In this document: piece after piece, positions 1-5,214 of the stretch
Layout: every line of letters starts with the position of its first letter
Position numbering within the stretch: position 1 is the first letter of the stretch
Assembly (NCBI GenBank): GCA_945835085.1
Contig: CAMAIG010000149.1
Span: 1-5,214 of the forward strand
Source of the DNA: an uncultured Ruminococcus sp.
Lineage (GTDB): Bacteria > Bacillota > Clostridia > Oscillospirales > Ruminococcaceae
Direction: 5' to 3'
Length of the DNA stretch: 5,214 nucleotides
The notes under the pieces: generated by a model
What the model saw: only the letters and a program-made list of their open reading frames with translations
The model's database searches: none
Told to the model about the DNA's origin: nothing
Translations under genes and position numbers: made by a program

Positions 1-185
1 AAACAAATAACGGCGCATCGGATATTGCTGATGACCACGGGATTTATAAGCAGATCTGAGGAATTTCCGAGTATCCTGCGTATATTTTCTATATTTTCAT
101 CAAGCACTTCGGAAAGCCTTATATTTCTGAAATCATCGGTATCGGGTAATTTTCTGTTCGTATTTATCCCTTCCTTCTGTATCAA
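1..185 (-). CDS. GerA-family spore germination protein, N-terminal fragment (runs off left edge)
   Basis: Reading the minus strand inward from 185 gives 61 codons that remain open to the window edge. The stretch LSEVLDENIENIRRILGNSS, followed by DLLINPVVISN, resembles the N-terminal soluble domain of GerA-type germinant receptor A subunits and SpoVAF-like proteins. In that family an LSxxLxxNIxxIKxxxGNSxD helix precedes the membrane part. These proteins sit in the inner spore membrane and take part in germinant sensing. An in-frame TGA lies at 201-203, so the start must be downstream of it. The only usual start codons in frame before the conserved block are TTG (183-185) and then a GTG inside the block, so TTG was chosen. 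Its upstream Shine-Dalgarno is weak, while a purine-rich GAAGGAAGGG lies just inside the reading frame. The family call rests on about 40 residues; the remaining ~400 residues expected for a full protein are outside the window. Confidence 0.55.
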   Translation of the reverse strand, partial: MIQKEGINTNRKLPDTDDFRNIRLSEVLDENIENIRRILGNSSDLLINPVVISNIRCAVIC

Positions 186-256
186 TAGGGATATTTTTTC
201 TCAATTATTACCGTATATTCATATTCACAATAAATTTATTTTCATATAACCAAATT

Positions 257-288
257 TTGCATTATTAGCCTAAATTAGAGTTTATAAT
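257..288 (+). promoter_or_regulatory. Possible promoter for the sugar kinase gene
   Basis: TTGCAT at 257-262 could be a -35 box. It is followed by TTTATAAT at 281-288, which gives an 18-bp spacer if TTTATA is used as the -10, or 20 bp if TATAAT is used. Neither combination is ideal, but this is the best sigma-A-like arrangement in the 142-bp divergent region, and it would leave a leader of about 30-35 nt before the start codon. Confidence 0.3.
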
Positions 289-313
289 AATAATGAGTCA
301 ATAATTTGCATAT

Positions 314-321
314 AAGGAGGT
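314..321 (+). promoter_or_regulatory. Strong Shine-Dalgarno site of the sugar kinase gene
   Basis: AAGGAGGT is a perfect complement to the 3' end of 16S rRNA. It is placed 6 nt before the ATG at 328. It fixes the start of the kinase and predicts efficient translation; the other genes in the window have the shorter AAAGGA form. Confidence 0.85.
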
Positions 322-327
322 ATCTGC

Positions 328-1302
328 ATGGCTGATATTGTTGCAATGGGTGAGCTTCTTGTTGATTTTACATATATTACTCTCGATAATAATGAGATCG
401 GGTATAAGCAAAATGCAGGCGGTGCACCTGCAAATGTTGCCTGCATGGCGGCAAAGCTTGGAGCAACTGCGGGATTTATCGGCAAGATAGGCCGTGATAT
501 GTTCGGTTTCTATCTCAAAGATGTGCTTCGGCAGAATAATGTTGATACCTCAGGGCTGATCATTGACCCGAATTATTCCACTCCCCTTGCCTTTGTAAAC
601 AATAACGAAAACGGTGGACGTGATTTTTGTTTTTACAGAAGCAGTCATATAAGTGCAGATCTCAATATGCGGTACGGTGAGGTCCACAGAGAGCTTATTG
701 ATAACTGCAAAATATTTCACTTCGGAGCATTGACGCTTACATCCGAGCCTGTGAGGACTGCAACACTGAATGCTGCCGAATATGCTAAGATGCAGGGCAA
801 GATCGTTTCCTATGACCCAAACTGGCGTCCTGCTTTGTGGGAAAGCAAGGAAACTGCTCTGAGGACCATGCGAAGCGCTCTGCAGTTTGCAGATATTGTC
901 AAGGCATCGGAGGAAGAACTGCAGCTTCTGACTGATTGCGGCACACTTGTGGCTTCCGTTGCAAAGCTTTTGCAGGCAGGAGTTAAGATAATCTGCATCA
1001 CTCAGGGAGCAAAGGACTGTATTATCGCCACTGCAAAGGATATTGTAAGATATCCTTCCTATGATGTGCCAATAGTTGACACTCTGGGAGCGGGAGATTG
1101 TTTCCTCGGTGCATTTCTGTACTCCCTTGTTTCTCTCGGCAAGGATATTTCCGAGCTTGAAAGCTCCGATATAGAAAGAATAGCATTGTTTTCAAATGCC
1201 TGCGGACGTCTAAGTGCTGCAAAAAAGGAAGCAGTAAGCTCAATGCCCGACAAAGCTGACATAATTGAGCTGATGAAAACCGATCCCGAATACAAGGAAT
1301 AA
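328..1302 (+). CDS. scrK: PfkB-family carbohydrate kinase, probable fructokinase
   Basis: A 324-residue cytoplasmic kinase of the ribokinase/PfkB family, of typical length, expected to transfer phosphate from ATP to a sugar hydroxyl. Visible landmarks are the N-terminal strand GELLVDF (8-14), the sugar-binding glycine motif GGAPANVA (31-38) opening PfkB signature 1 (to about residue 60, ending IGRDMFG), SYDPNWRP (161-168), the KASEEE segment (192-197), and signature 2, DTLGAGDCFLGAF (251-263). In signature 2, D257 is the expected catalytic base and the GAGD turn forms the anion hole. GGAPANVA together with YDPNWR is typical of fructokinases (fructose to fructose 6-phosphate). Related kinases for other sugars share these motifs, so the substrate is inferred. 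The gene appears to stand alone: it is divergent from the gerA-like gene and is closed by a terminator starting 2 nt after its stop codon. No sucrose or fructan hydrolase or transporter is in the window. Confidence 0.88.
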   Translation: MADIVAMGELLVDFTYITLDNNEIGYKQNAGGAPANVACMAAKLGATAGFIGKIGRDMFGFYLKDVLRQNNVDTSGLIIDPNYSTPLAFVNNNENGGRDFCFYRSSHISADLNMRYGEVHRELIDNCKIFHFGALTLTSEPVRTATLNAAEYAKMQGKIVSYDPNWRPALWESKETALRTMRSALQFADIVKASEEELQLLTDCGTLVASVAKLLQAGVKIICITQGAKDCIIATAKDIVRYPSYDVPIVDTLGAGDCFLGAFLYSLVSLGKDISELESSDIERIALFSNACGRLSAAKKEAVSSMPDKADIIELMKTDPEYKE

Positions 1303-1304
1303 CA

Positions 1305-1346
1305 AAAATGGGGCTGTTGCAGCAAACGCTGCAACAGCCCCATTTT
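1305..1346. terminator. Bidirectional intrinsic terminator shared by two convergent genes
   Basis: A perfect 19-bp inverted repeat (arms 1305-1323 and 1328-1346) surrounds an AAAC loop. The GC-rich core is GGGGCTGTTGCAGC, with an A-run on one side and a T-run on the other, so each strand reads hairpin followed by U's. It begins 2 nt after the kinase stop codon and ends 1 nt before the stop codon of the convergent carboxypeptidase gene, so it fills the whole intergenic gap and should end transcription from both sides. Confidence 0.93.
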
Positions 1347-1347
1347 A

Positions 1348-2439
1348 TCAGTTGTCGTTATTTTTTATATATGCAAAGCCTGCATCAAACAATGCTATGG
1401 TATCATTCCATCTAATTGCGGAGGTTTCGCTTCCAAGACAGACTATTATAAGCTCATGACCGAACCTCTCAGCCGTTGCAACAACACAGTAACCGGACAT
1501 ATCTGTCATACCTGTTTTAAGACCGGTGGCATATGTGTAATAATTCTCGCTGTCACGCTGGATAAGCTTATTTGAATTGTTCCAGAAGATCTGCTCACCT
1601 GAAAGATATGCAAGATCTCTGTACGCTTTATTTCCCGAAGCGGCTATCTCCTTAAAATTCTGAGAATAAAGGGTAATTCTCAGCAGATCCATAGCTGTTG
1701 TATAATGATTGTCATTATGAAATCCATCGGGACAGGTGAAATTAGTATTCTTGCAGCCTATCTCTTCTGCCTTCTCGTTCATTTTGTTGATAAAAACGTT
1801 CACAGCCTCATCGGCGGGAAGCTCCTCATTTTCTGCAATCATCCGTCCCGTAACTGCTGCGGCACAATATGCGGCGTCATTTCCCGAAGGAAGCATTATA
1901 GCATCAAGCATCATATCTCTGTCAAGCCTGCTTCCCTGATTAAGAAACGCAAGACTTGAACCGGGATTTACAAAATTCTGCTCATCGCCTGCTTCAAATA
2001 CAGTGTCCTTGTCGGTATTTTCCATCATTACAGCCGCTGTAAGAATTTTCGTTGTACTTGCAGGATATGCCTTTTCCTCGGCATTTTTTGAATAGAGGAC
2101 CTCCCTGCCCTGAACATCATACATAACGCAGTATGGCGTCTGGATTATCATATCGATAGGATAGCTGTCCTTCTGTTCAAAGATCTCGTTTTCGATTTTT
2201 ATTTCTTCTTCACGCTGGGCTGCCTCAAGCTCCTCCTGAGTAGGAAGCGCCGCAAGCACCTGATATGCTGATGCGTCTACAGTCAGTTCCTTGACATTTT
2301 TTATCTGCGATAATGCCGAGAACAAAAGCCAGATACAGCCGCATAAAACGACAAGAATGAGAAAAATATATAATCTGCCTTGTCTTATCTTTCTTCGTCT
2401 GGCTTCTTCGGGGCTGTAACGCCTTCGCTGCTTTGCCAT
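1348..2439 (-). CDS. Membrane-anchored D-alanyl-D-alanine carboxypeptidase (peptidase S11, low-molecular-weight PBP)
   Basis: A 363-residue penicillin-binding protein expected to remove the terminal D-Ala from peptidoglycan pentapeptides outside the membrane, which limits cross-linking. The three active-site motifs are intact and well spaced: SxxK at S128-T-T-K131 (in YPASTTKILTA), SxN at S185-G-N187 (PSGNDAAY), and KTG at K308-T-G310 (GLKTGMTDMSGYC). The N-terminus is very basic (RRRYSPEEARRRK), followed by one hydrophobic segment (about 23-43) and no clear cleavage site, so it should be an N-terminal signal anchor with the enzyme outside. An acidic, probably helical spacer (about 66-89) follows. 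The protein ends about 53 residues after KTG, so it lacks the C-terminal beta domain and amphipathic membrane helix of PBP5/DacA-type enzymes. AAAGGA (2449-2454) lies 9 nt before the ATG. Family assignment is firm; the exact paralogue (dacF-like, vegetative or sporulation) cannot be decided. Confidence 0.93.
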   Translation of the reverse strand: MAKQRRRYSPEEARRRKIRQGRLYIFLILVVLCGCIWLLFSALSQIKNVKELTVDASAYQVLAALPTQEELEAAQREEEIKIENEIFEQKDSYPIDMIIQTPYCVMYDVQGREVLYSKNAEEKAYPASTTKILTAAVMMENTDKDTVFEAGDEQNFVNPGSSLAFLNQGSRLDRDMMLDAIMLPSGNDAAYCAAAVTGRMIAENEELPADEAVNVFINKMNEKAEEIGCKNTNFTCPDGFHNDNHYTTAMDLLRITLYSQNFKEIAASGNKAYRDLAYLSGEQIFWNNSNKLIQRDSENYYTYATGLKTGMTDMSGYCVVATAERFGHELIIVCLGSETSAIRWNDTIALFDAGFAYIKNNDN

Positions 2440-2481
2440 TTATATACATCCTTTCGGAAAAAATTCAAATCACTATTATTT

Positions 2482-2511
2482 ATGATAACATATACACATA
2501 TCCATTATCAA
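2482..2511 (-). promoter_or_regulatory. Possible promoter for the carboxypeptidase gene
   Basis: On the minus strand, TTGATA (2511-2506) and TATCAT (2487-2482) are separated by 18 bp. Each differs by one or two bases from the sigma-A consensus. Transcription would start near 2475, leaving a leader of about 35 nt that contains the AAAGGA ribosome binding site. The region is so AT-rich that other pairs can be drawn, so this is a tentative choice. Confidence 0.35.
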
Positions 2512-2641
2512 TAGGCATTTTAACTAATTTTAGTTACAATTTGGTACACTTGTATAAATATCGGAATATAGGCATTTTCTGCTATTTTAATATAATTATT
2601 CAACGTATTTCGGGTATAAAAATCGAAATAATTATACACTA

Positions 2642-2669
2642 TTGACGATATTGATTACAGAATTATAAA
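2642..2669 (+). promoter_or_regulatory. Possible upstream (secondary) promoter for the lipoprotein gene
   Basis: TTGACG (2642-2647) is followed after 16 bp by TATAAA (2664-2669). Both boxes are close to sigma-A consensus. It lies 44 bp upstream of the stronger candidate at 2686-2714 and could act in tandem with it, although AT-rich sequence produces such matches by chance. Confidence 0.3.
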
Positions 2670-2685
2670 TTATTTTGATATGGTA

Positions 2686-2714
2686 TTGTTTTATCCCTTG
2701 TATTCTGATATAAT
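2686..2714 (+). promoter_or_regulatory. Main sigma-A-type promoter of the lipoprotein gene
   Basis: TTGTTT (2686-2691) and a perfect TATAAT (2709-2714) are separated by exactly 17 bp. Transcription should start near 2721, about 45 nt before the ATG. This is the best promoter match in the window. The predicted start point falls within the palindrome at 2720-2737. Confidence 0.7.
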
Positions 2715-2719
2715 GGGGT

Positions 2720-2737
2720 TACTGTCAAGTGACAGTA
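2720..2737. promoter_or_regulatory. 18-bp palindrome at the transcription start, candidate operator
   Basis: TACTGTCA-AG-TGACAGTA is a perfect 8-bp inverted repeat around a 2-bp centre. It begins 5 bp after the TATAAT box, covering the predicted start of transcription of the lipoprotein gene. A dimeric repressor bound there would block initiation or early elongation. The stem is short and has no T-run, so it is unlikely to be a terminator. The cognate regulator is not in the window and I cannot name its family. Confidence 0.5.
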
Positions 2738-2765
2738 TATTTCACAAAAAGAAAGGAAAAAGAAA

Positions 2766-3404
2766 ATGAAAAAAAGGCTTGCAATTTTAACTGCAATTCT
2801 TGCGTGTGCATCTGTAATGACAGCATGCGGTGCTGATAAAAGCGAAACATCTGAAACAACTATCTCCGAAACTACCGTTCAGTCAGAAGCTATCGCAGAA
2901 GATACTTCCGCAGAAACAGTATCGGAAGCTGAGTCAGAAACTGAGTCAGAGGCCGTATCGGAAACCGAGTCTGCTGAAAATTCAGAGGAAATCACAGAGG
3001 ACACAGAGCAGACAGAATCCGCAAATCCTCTCCAGCCTATAATTGACAAGGTTCTCAGCGAAAGCGAGTGGCCCGTTCTTGCAGAAGTGACTGACCCTGT
3101 AATGCTTACGGAATTTTTCACTCTTGACCCCGAGAATGCAAACTATAAGGAAATGATAGTTATGCAGTGCCCTATCAGCGCTACTATGAGCGAGATAATC
3201 ATTATCAATGCTGAGGACGTTGACAGCGCAAAGGCTGACCTTGAAGCAAGACGCACCAAGGCTATCGAAGTTGATGCATGGTACCCTAACGACCAGATAC
3301 TTGCAGAAGAATCTATCGTTGGTACTAACGGCAGCTATGCATATTTCATCATCGGAACAAACGCTGCAGCTGCAGAAAAATCCATAAACGATTATTTTGC
3401 ATAA
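2766..3404 (+). CDS. DUF4358-type lipoprotein with acidic Ser/Glu/Thr stalk
   Basis: A 212-residue exported lipoprotein of unknown function. MKKR is followed by a hydrophobic segment and a lipobox, MTAC, with the lipidated cysteine expected at C21. Residues 26-86 form a low-complexity stalk of SET/SEA/TES units with 21 acidic and no basic residues, a flexible spacer that should hold the folded part away from the membrane. The folded part (about 90-212) resembles DUF4358: a DPVMLTEFFTLDPENANYKE segment (110-129), a core around SATMSEIIIINAEDVDSAK (138-156), a helix with paired arginines R162-R163, then WYPNDQ (172-177) and a strand GSYAYFIIG (189-197). Family members are common in Clostridia and have no established biochemical role that I know of. 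AAAGGA-type ribosome binding sequence at 2752-2757 precedes the ATG. It is a single-gene unit with its own promoter, a candidate operator and a terminator. Confidence 0.85.
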   Translation: MKKRLAILTAILACASVMTACGADKSETSETTISETTVQSEAIAEDTSAETVSEAESETESEAVSETESAENSEEITEDTEQTESANPLQPIIDKVLSESEWPVLAEVTDPVMLTEFFTLDPENANYKEMIVMQCPISATMSEIIIINAEDVDSAKADLEARRTKAIEVDAWYPNDQILAEESIVGTNGSYAYFIIGTNAAAAEKSINDYFA

Positions 3405-3426
3405 TTACAAAATTTTATACACAATT

Positions 3427-3465
3427 AAGCCTCATTGAGTTTTACTGCTCATTGAGGCTTTTTTT
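3427..3465 (+). terminator. Intrinsic terminator of the lipoprotein gene
   Basis: Arms 3427-3439 and 3448-3460 pair over 13 positions with a single T:T mismatch (AAGCCTCA-T-TGAG against CTCA-T-TGAGGCTT) and an 8-nt loop. A run of seven T's (3459-3465) follows. It lies 22 nt after the lipoprotein stop codon, in the right orientation for that gene. Confidence 0.9.
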
Positions 3466-3469
3466 GTCT

Positions 3470-3513
3470 AAAAAATCTCCTCAGAAGCCAACGAAAAGGG
3501 TTTCTGAGGAGAT
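3470..3513 (-). terminator. Intrinsic terminator of the FecR/B-repeat protein gene
   Basis: Arms 3475-3489 and 3499-3513 form a 15-bp stem (12 perfect pairs, ATCTCCTCAGAA, then one G.U and two GC pairs) with a 9-nt loop. On the minus strand it ends in a run of T's (complement of the A-run 3470-3475). It starts 13 nt after the stop codon of the convergent gene, so each of the two convergent genes has its own terminator here. Confidence 0.88.
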
Positions 3514-3526
3514 ATGGGTTTATATT

Positions 3527-5155
3527 TTATACATTTGCAAAAATAGCATTTACTATGAGATCACATCTGACATTTGTGAAATTCGTGTCCCAACCTATAA
3601 ACATCTGACCCTGTGAATTGAACGTGGGGATAAACGGCGGAACAGCGTCCTCGCCTTCTTTAACGGTCACAGGATAAAACTGTCCGTCAATTACAAAGGT
3701 AACGGTATAGGTATTGACATCGGAATTATCGGAAGTTTCGGTGGTATCACCGGACTTTGGAACAAGAATAGCAGTAATAACAATATCCTCGGTGATATTA
3801 TATGGTGAACGATCCCAGCCTATGAATTCATATCCCGGAACATTTACCTCGGGAGGAACCGCGTCCTCGCCATGTTTAACTGTCTGAACGAAAAGCTGTC
3901 CATTAATATTAAAGGTTACGGTATGATATTCCGAAAAAGGATCCTCACCGTACGGTGTGGTAGTTGTATAATCTGTATCATCACCTGTGTCAACAAATTC
4001 GGAGTTATCGTCCTCAAAAATTGCAGAAATAGTTCTTTCGCTTGTGATATTTTTAAAGCTTTCATCCCAGCCAAGGAATTTCTTGCCGGGAATTACGGGG
4101 TCGGGAGGCTGTACAGCATCTCCGCCGTAAGGTACTTCCTGTGTGATGATCTCATCTTCAATGAATATGTATACGGTAATAAGCCTGTCATCATTATTCT
4201 GTGTCGTTGTTGCGGCGGCAGTAGTTGTTGTAACGGGAGGTTTTGTTGTTGCGGCCGTTGTTTGCTGAGTTGTTGCAGCAGTTGTAGTTGTGGTTTCGGA
4301 AGATGTTTCTTCACTTGTGCTTTCGGGAACGGTTGTTTCTGCGGAAGTAGCGGTTGTTTCTTCCGGAGGCGTTGTATCTGCGGTATCCTCATAAGCATTA
4401 TCATATGCTGCCTTTATATCGGCTGCGGAAAATGCAAGGTCATGAAAAGCAGAGAAAGTGAGGATCTCACGAAGAGTTGCTGCACTGAAGGAAGAAAGAT
4501 CCGTTGGGATATTAAGATAATCAAACTTTGGAAGAGAATCTGCACTGCTTACAAGTCCGCATAATCCCTCACCGAGATACTCGGGAGAATCGTTTTTCTC
4601 TCCGTCCTTGTCAATGGCATTTCCAAGAAGGTCATACATAAGTATCTGCGAACCGCCTGCAAAGGAAGCAATATGAGTAAGGTTAACTTCATCGGTTGAA
4701 TAGCTTATCCTAAGCACTGCCTCGTCTGTTGTTACCGATGTATTCTGGGTCCTGACTATTACACCTGCCATGCACTTTTCCATGGAATTAACAAGAACAG
4801 CACCTCTGTTAAGATACAGCTCCCCATCATCCTTGCCGTTAAAGGGACCTGTAACAAACACCTGAGAAGACGGCTCAAGAACGATCGTATTTGAATCAAG
4901 ATTATCCTTGGAGCGGTATATCAGCGTGCAGGCACCGTCACCGTTAACGGAAATAACATCGCCCTCCGAAAGAAATGTATCGGCAGCCAGCGCAGCAGTT
5001 TCGCCAGTATCGGTCCTTGACAGTGTTACATCACCCGATACAGAAGAAACATACAGCCCCGAACCATTTCTTCCCGAGGTAACAATAATTATTGTTGCAA
5101 TAAGCACCACAAGTGCTACGGAAACTGAAATAATTGCGGTTTTAAAATTTCCCAT
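3527..5155 (-). CDS. Membrane-anchored surface protein: FecR-like domain, Thr-rich linker, three InlB-type B-repeats
   Basis: A 542-residue exported protein. Only about five residues precede a hydrophobic segment (6-26) with no lipobox or clear cleavage site, so it is probably anchored by its N-terminus with the rest outside. Residues about 34-123 look like a FecR domain: VSGDVTLSR, LSEGDVISVNGDGACTLIY, a VLEPSSQVFV strand, then GELYLNRGAVLVN. A further region (124-257) has no family I recognise. A linker at 258-318 has 28 threonines in 61 residues. Three repeats follow (about 326-380, 412-463, 484-539), each with a VTF/VYI strand, a DAV-PP motif and an xGWD motif (GWD at 362, 446, 521), ending in an AIF/AIL strand. 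This matches the Listeria-Bacteroides (InlB B-repeat, Flg_new) family. No LPXTG or dockerin is seen. AAAGGA (5164-5169) lies 8 nt before the ATG. Function unknown; surface binding or envelope sensing is inference. Confidence 0.85.
   Translation of the reverse strand: MGNFKTAIISVSVALVVLIATIIIVTSGRNGSGLYVSSVSGDVTLSRTDTGETAALAADTFLSEGDVISVNGDGACTLIYRSKDNLDSNTIVLEPSSQVFVTGPFNGKDDGELYLNRGAVLVNSMEKCMAGVIVRTQNTSVTTDEAVLRISYSTDEVNLTHIASFAGGSQILMYDLLGNAIDKDGEKNDSPEYLGEGLCGLVSSADSLPKFDYLNIPTDLSSFSAATLREILTFSAFHDLAFSAADIKAAYDNAYEDTADTTPPEETTATSAETTVPESTSEETSSETTTTTAATTQQTTAATTKPPVTTTTAAATTTQNNDDRLITVYIFIEDEIITQEVPYGGDAVQPPDPVIPGKKFLGWDESFKNITSERTISAIFEDDNSEFVDTGDDTDYTTTTPYGEDPFSEYHTVTFNINGQLFVQTVKHGEDAVPPEVNVPGYEFIGWDRSPYNITEDIVITAILVPKSGDTTETSDNSDVNTYTVTFVIDGQFYPVTVKEGEDAVPPFIPTFNSQGQMFIGWDTNFTNVRCDLIVNAIFANV
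3539..4180 (-). repeat. Three diverged InlB-type B-repeats within the surface protein
   Basis: The units lie at 4016-4180, 3767-3922 and 3539-3706 and are joined by short acidic, Thr-rich spacers (residues 381-411 and 464-483). They encode about 52-56 residues each. Units two and three are the most alike (xVTFxIxGQxF, TVKxGEDAVPP, FIGWD); unit one differs (YIFIEDE, YGGDAVQPP, FLGWD). The divergence suggests old duplication and not a recent tandem expansion. Confidence 0.8.
4202..4384 (-). repeat. Thr-rich low-complexity linker coding region
   Basis: This stretch encodes residues 258-318: first Thr/Glu/Ser-rich (TTPPEETTATSAETT), then Thr/Ala/Gln-rich with runs of four or five threonines. It is built mainly from ACA/ACT/ACC/ACG and GCA/GCC codons, so at the DNA level it is imperfectly repetitive and prone to slippage. 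Such linkers are typical of extracellular multidomain proteins of ruminococci and separate the FecR-like domain from the B-repeats. Confidence 0.8.
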
Positions 5156-5214
5156 AATATTTATCCTTTCATTAATATGAAAATTACTTTAAAACAATCA
5201 AGTTAATGCATCAG
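5156..5214. other. 5' flank of the surface-protein gene
   Basis: These 59 bp at the right edge contain the AAAGGA ribosome binding site (5164-5169) and AT-rich sequence. I find no promoter that would leave the ribosome binding site intact, so the promoter, or an upstream cotranscribed gene, is probably beyond the window. The last bases allow no judgement about another gene. Confidence 0.5.

Larger units (their letters stand above)
2440..2765. other. AT-rich divergent intergenic region
   Basis: These 326 bp separate the divergent carboxypeptidase and lipoprotein genes. The sequence is strongly AT-rich and I find no convincing coding region: the short open frames across it have no ribosome binding site and low-complexity, Ile/Tyr/Asn-rich translations. 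It holds the regulatory elements listed separately and an 11-bp direct repeat, ATAGGCATTTT, at 2511-2521 and 2568-2578. I see no tRNA or recognisable riboswitch. Confidence 0.75.

Noticed and set aside
229..240. AATAAATTTATT, a perfect 12-bp palindrome
   Set aside because: It is made only of A and T in an AT-rich spacer, so chance is a sufficient explanation.
25..249. Plus-strand open frame of 74 codons at the left edge
   Set aside because: It lies opposite the gerA-like frame, has no ribosome binding site, and its translation is Ser/Phe/Ile-rich with no recognisable motif, as expected for an antisense shadow.
186..260. Forespore (sigma-G type) promoter for the gerA-like gene
   Set aside because: TGAATA- and TGAAAA-like -35 boxes are present on the minus strand, but no acceptable CATAMTA-like -10 box is found 17-18 bp downstream of either.
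2433..2645. Plus-strand open frame of 70 codons in the intergenic region
   Set aside because: No Shine-Dalgarno, start inside the carboxypeptidase leader, and Ile/Tyr/Asn-rich translation that reflects AT-rich DNA only.
2879..3121. Minus-strand open frame of 80 codons opposite the lipoprotein stalk
   Set aside because: Its Ser/Asp/Val repeats are the mirror of the TCA/GAA/ACT-type codons of the Ser/Glu stalk; no ribosome binding site, and it would be antisense to a well-supported gene.
3872..4564. Plus-strand open frame of 230 codons with Cys-rich translation
   Set aside because: It is antisense to the Thr-rich linker and B-repeats. The cysteines arise from the complement of the Thr/Ala codons, so it is not a real Cys-rich protein.
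5174..5201. Minus-strand TTGATT and CATATT as a promoter for the surface-protein gene
   Set aside because: The -10 match is poor and the predicted start near 5167 would fall inside the ribosome binding site at 5164-5169.

Overview
The window looks like ordinary chromosome from a low-to-mid GC, spore-forming Bacillota, most likely a gut Oscillospiraceae (Ruminococcus-like) bacterium. The supporting signs are an apparent GerA-type spore germination gene at the left edge, a DUF4358-type lipoprotein, AAGGAGG/AAAGGA ribosome binding sites, long Thr-rich and Ser/Glu-rich linkers in exported proteins, and simple hairpin-plus-T terminators. The genus is an inference from style and was not tested. I see no mobile element, CRISPR array, tRNA or rRNA.

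Layout, left to right. Positions 1-185 (minus) hold the 5' end of a gerA-like gene that runs off the left edge; it has no ATG, and TTG is the best start. A short AT-rich divergent region (186-327) leads to a PfkB-family sugar kinase, probably fructokinase (328-1302, plus). This converges on a membrane-anchored D-Ala-D-Ala carboxypeptidase (1348-2439, minus), and the two share one perfect 19-bp hairpin terminator. A 326-bp AT-rich divergent intergenic region (2440-2765) carries the carboxypeptidase promoter, one good and one possible promoter for the next gene, and an 18-bp palindrome placed like an operator. Next is a 212-residue lipoprotein with an acidic Ser/Glu/Thr stalk and a DUF4358-like domain (2766-3404, plus). 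It converges on a 542-residue cell-surface protein (3527-5155, minus) with a FecR-like domain, a Thr-rich linker and three InlB-type B-repeats. Each of these last two genes has its own terminator, placed end to end.

The genes do not form one operon. Each appears to be a single transcription unit, with alternating divergent and convergent neighbours. The theme is mixed: sugar phosphorylation (cytoplasm), peptidoglycan trimming, two exported or surface proteins of unknown role, and spore germination. I do not see a clear new multi-gene system. The items most worth a second look are the FecR plus B-repeat surface protein, the palindrome at the lipoprotein promoter, and the unusual start of the gerA-like gene.
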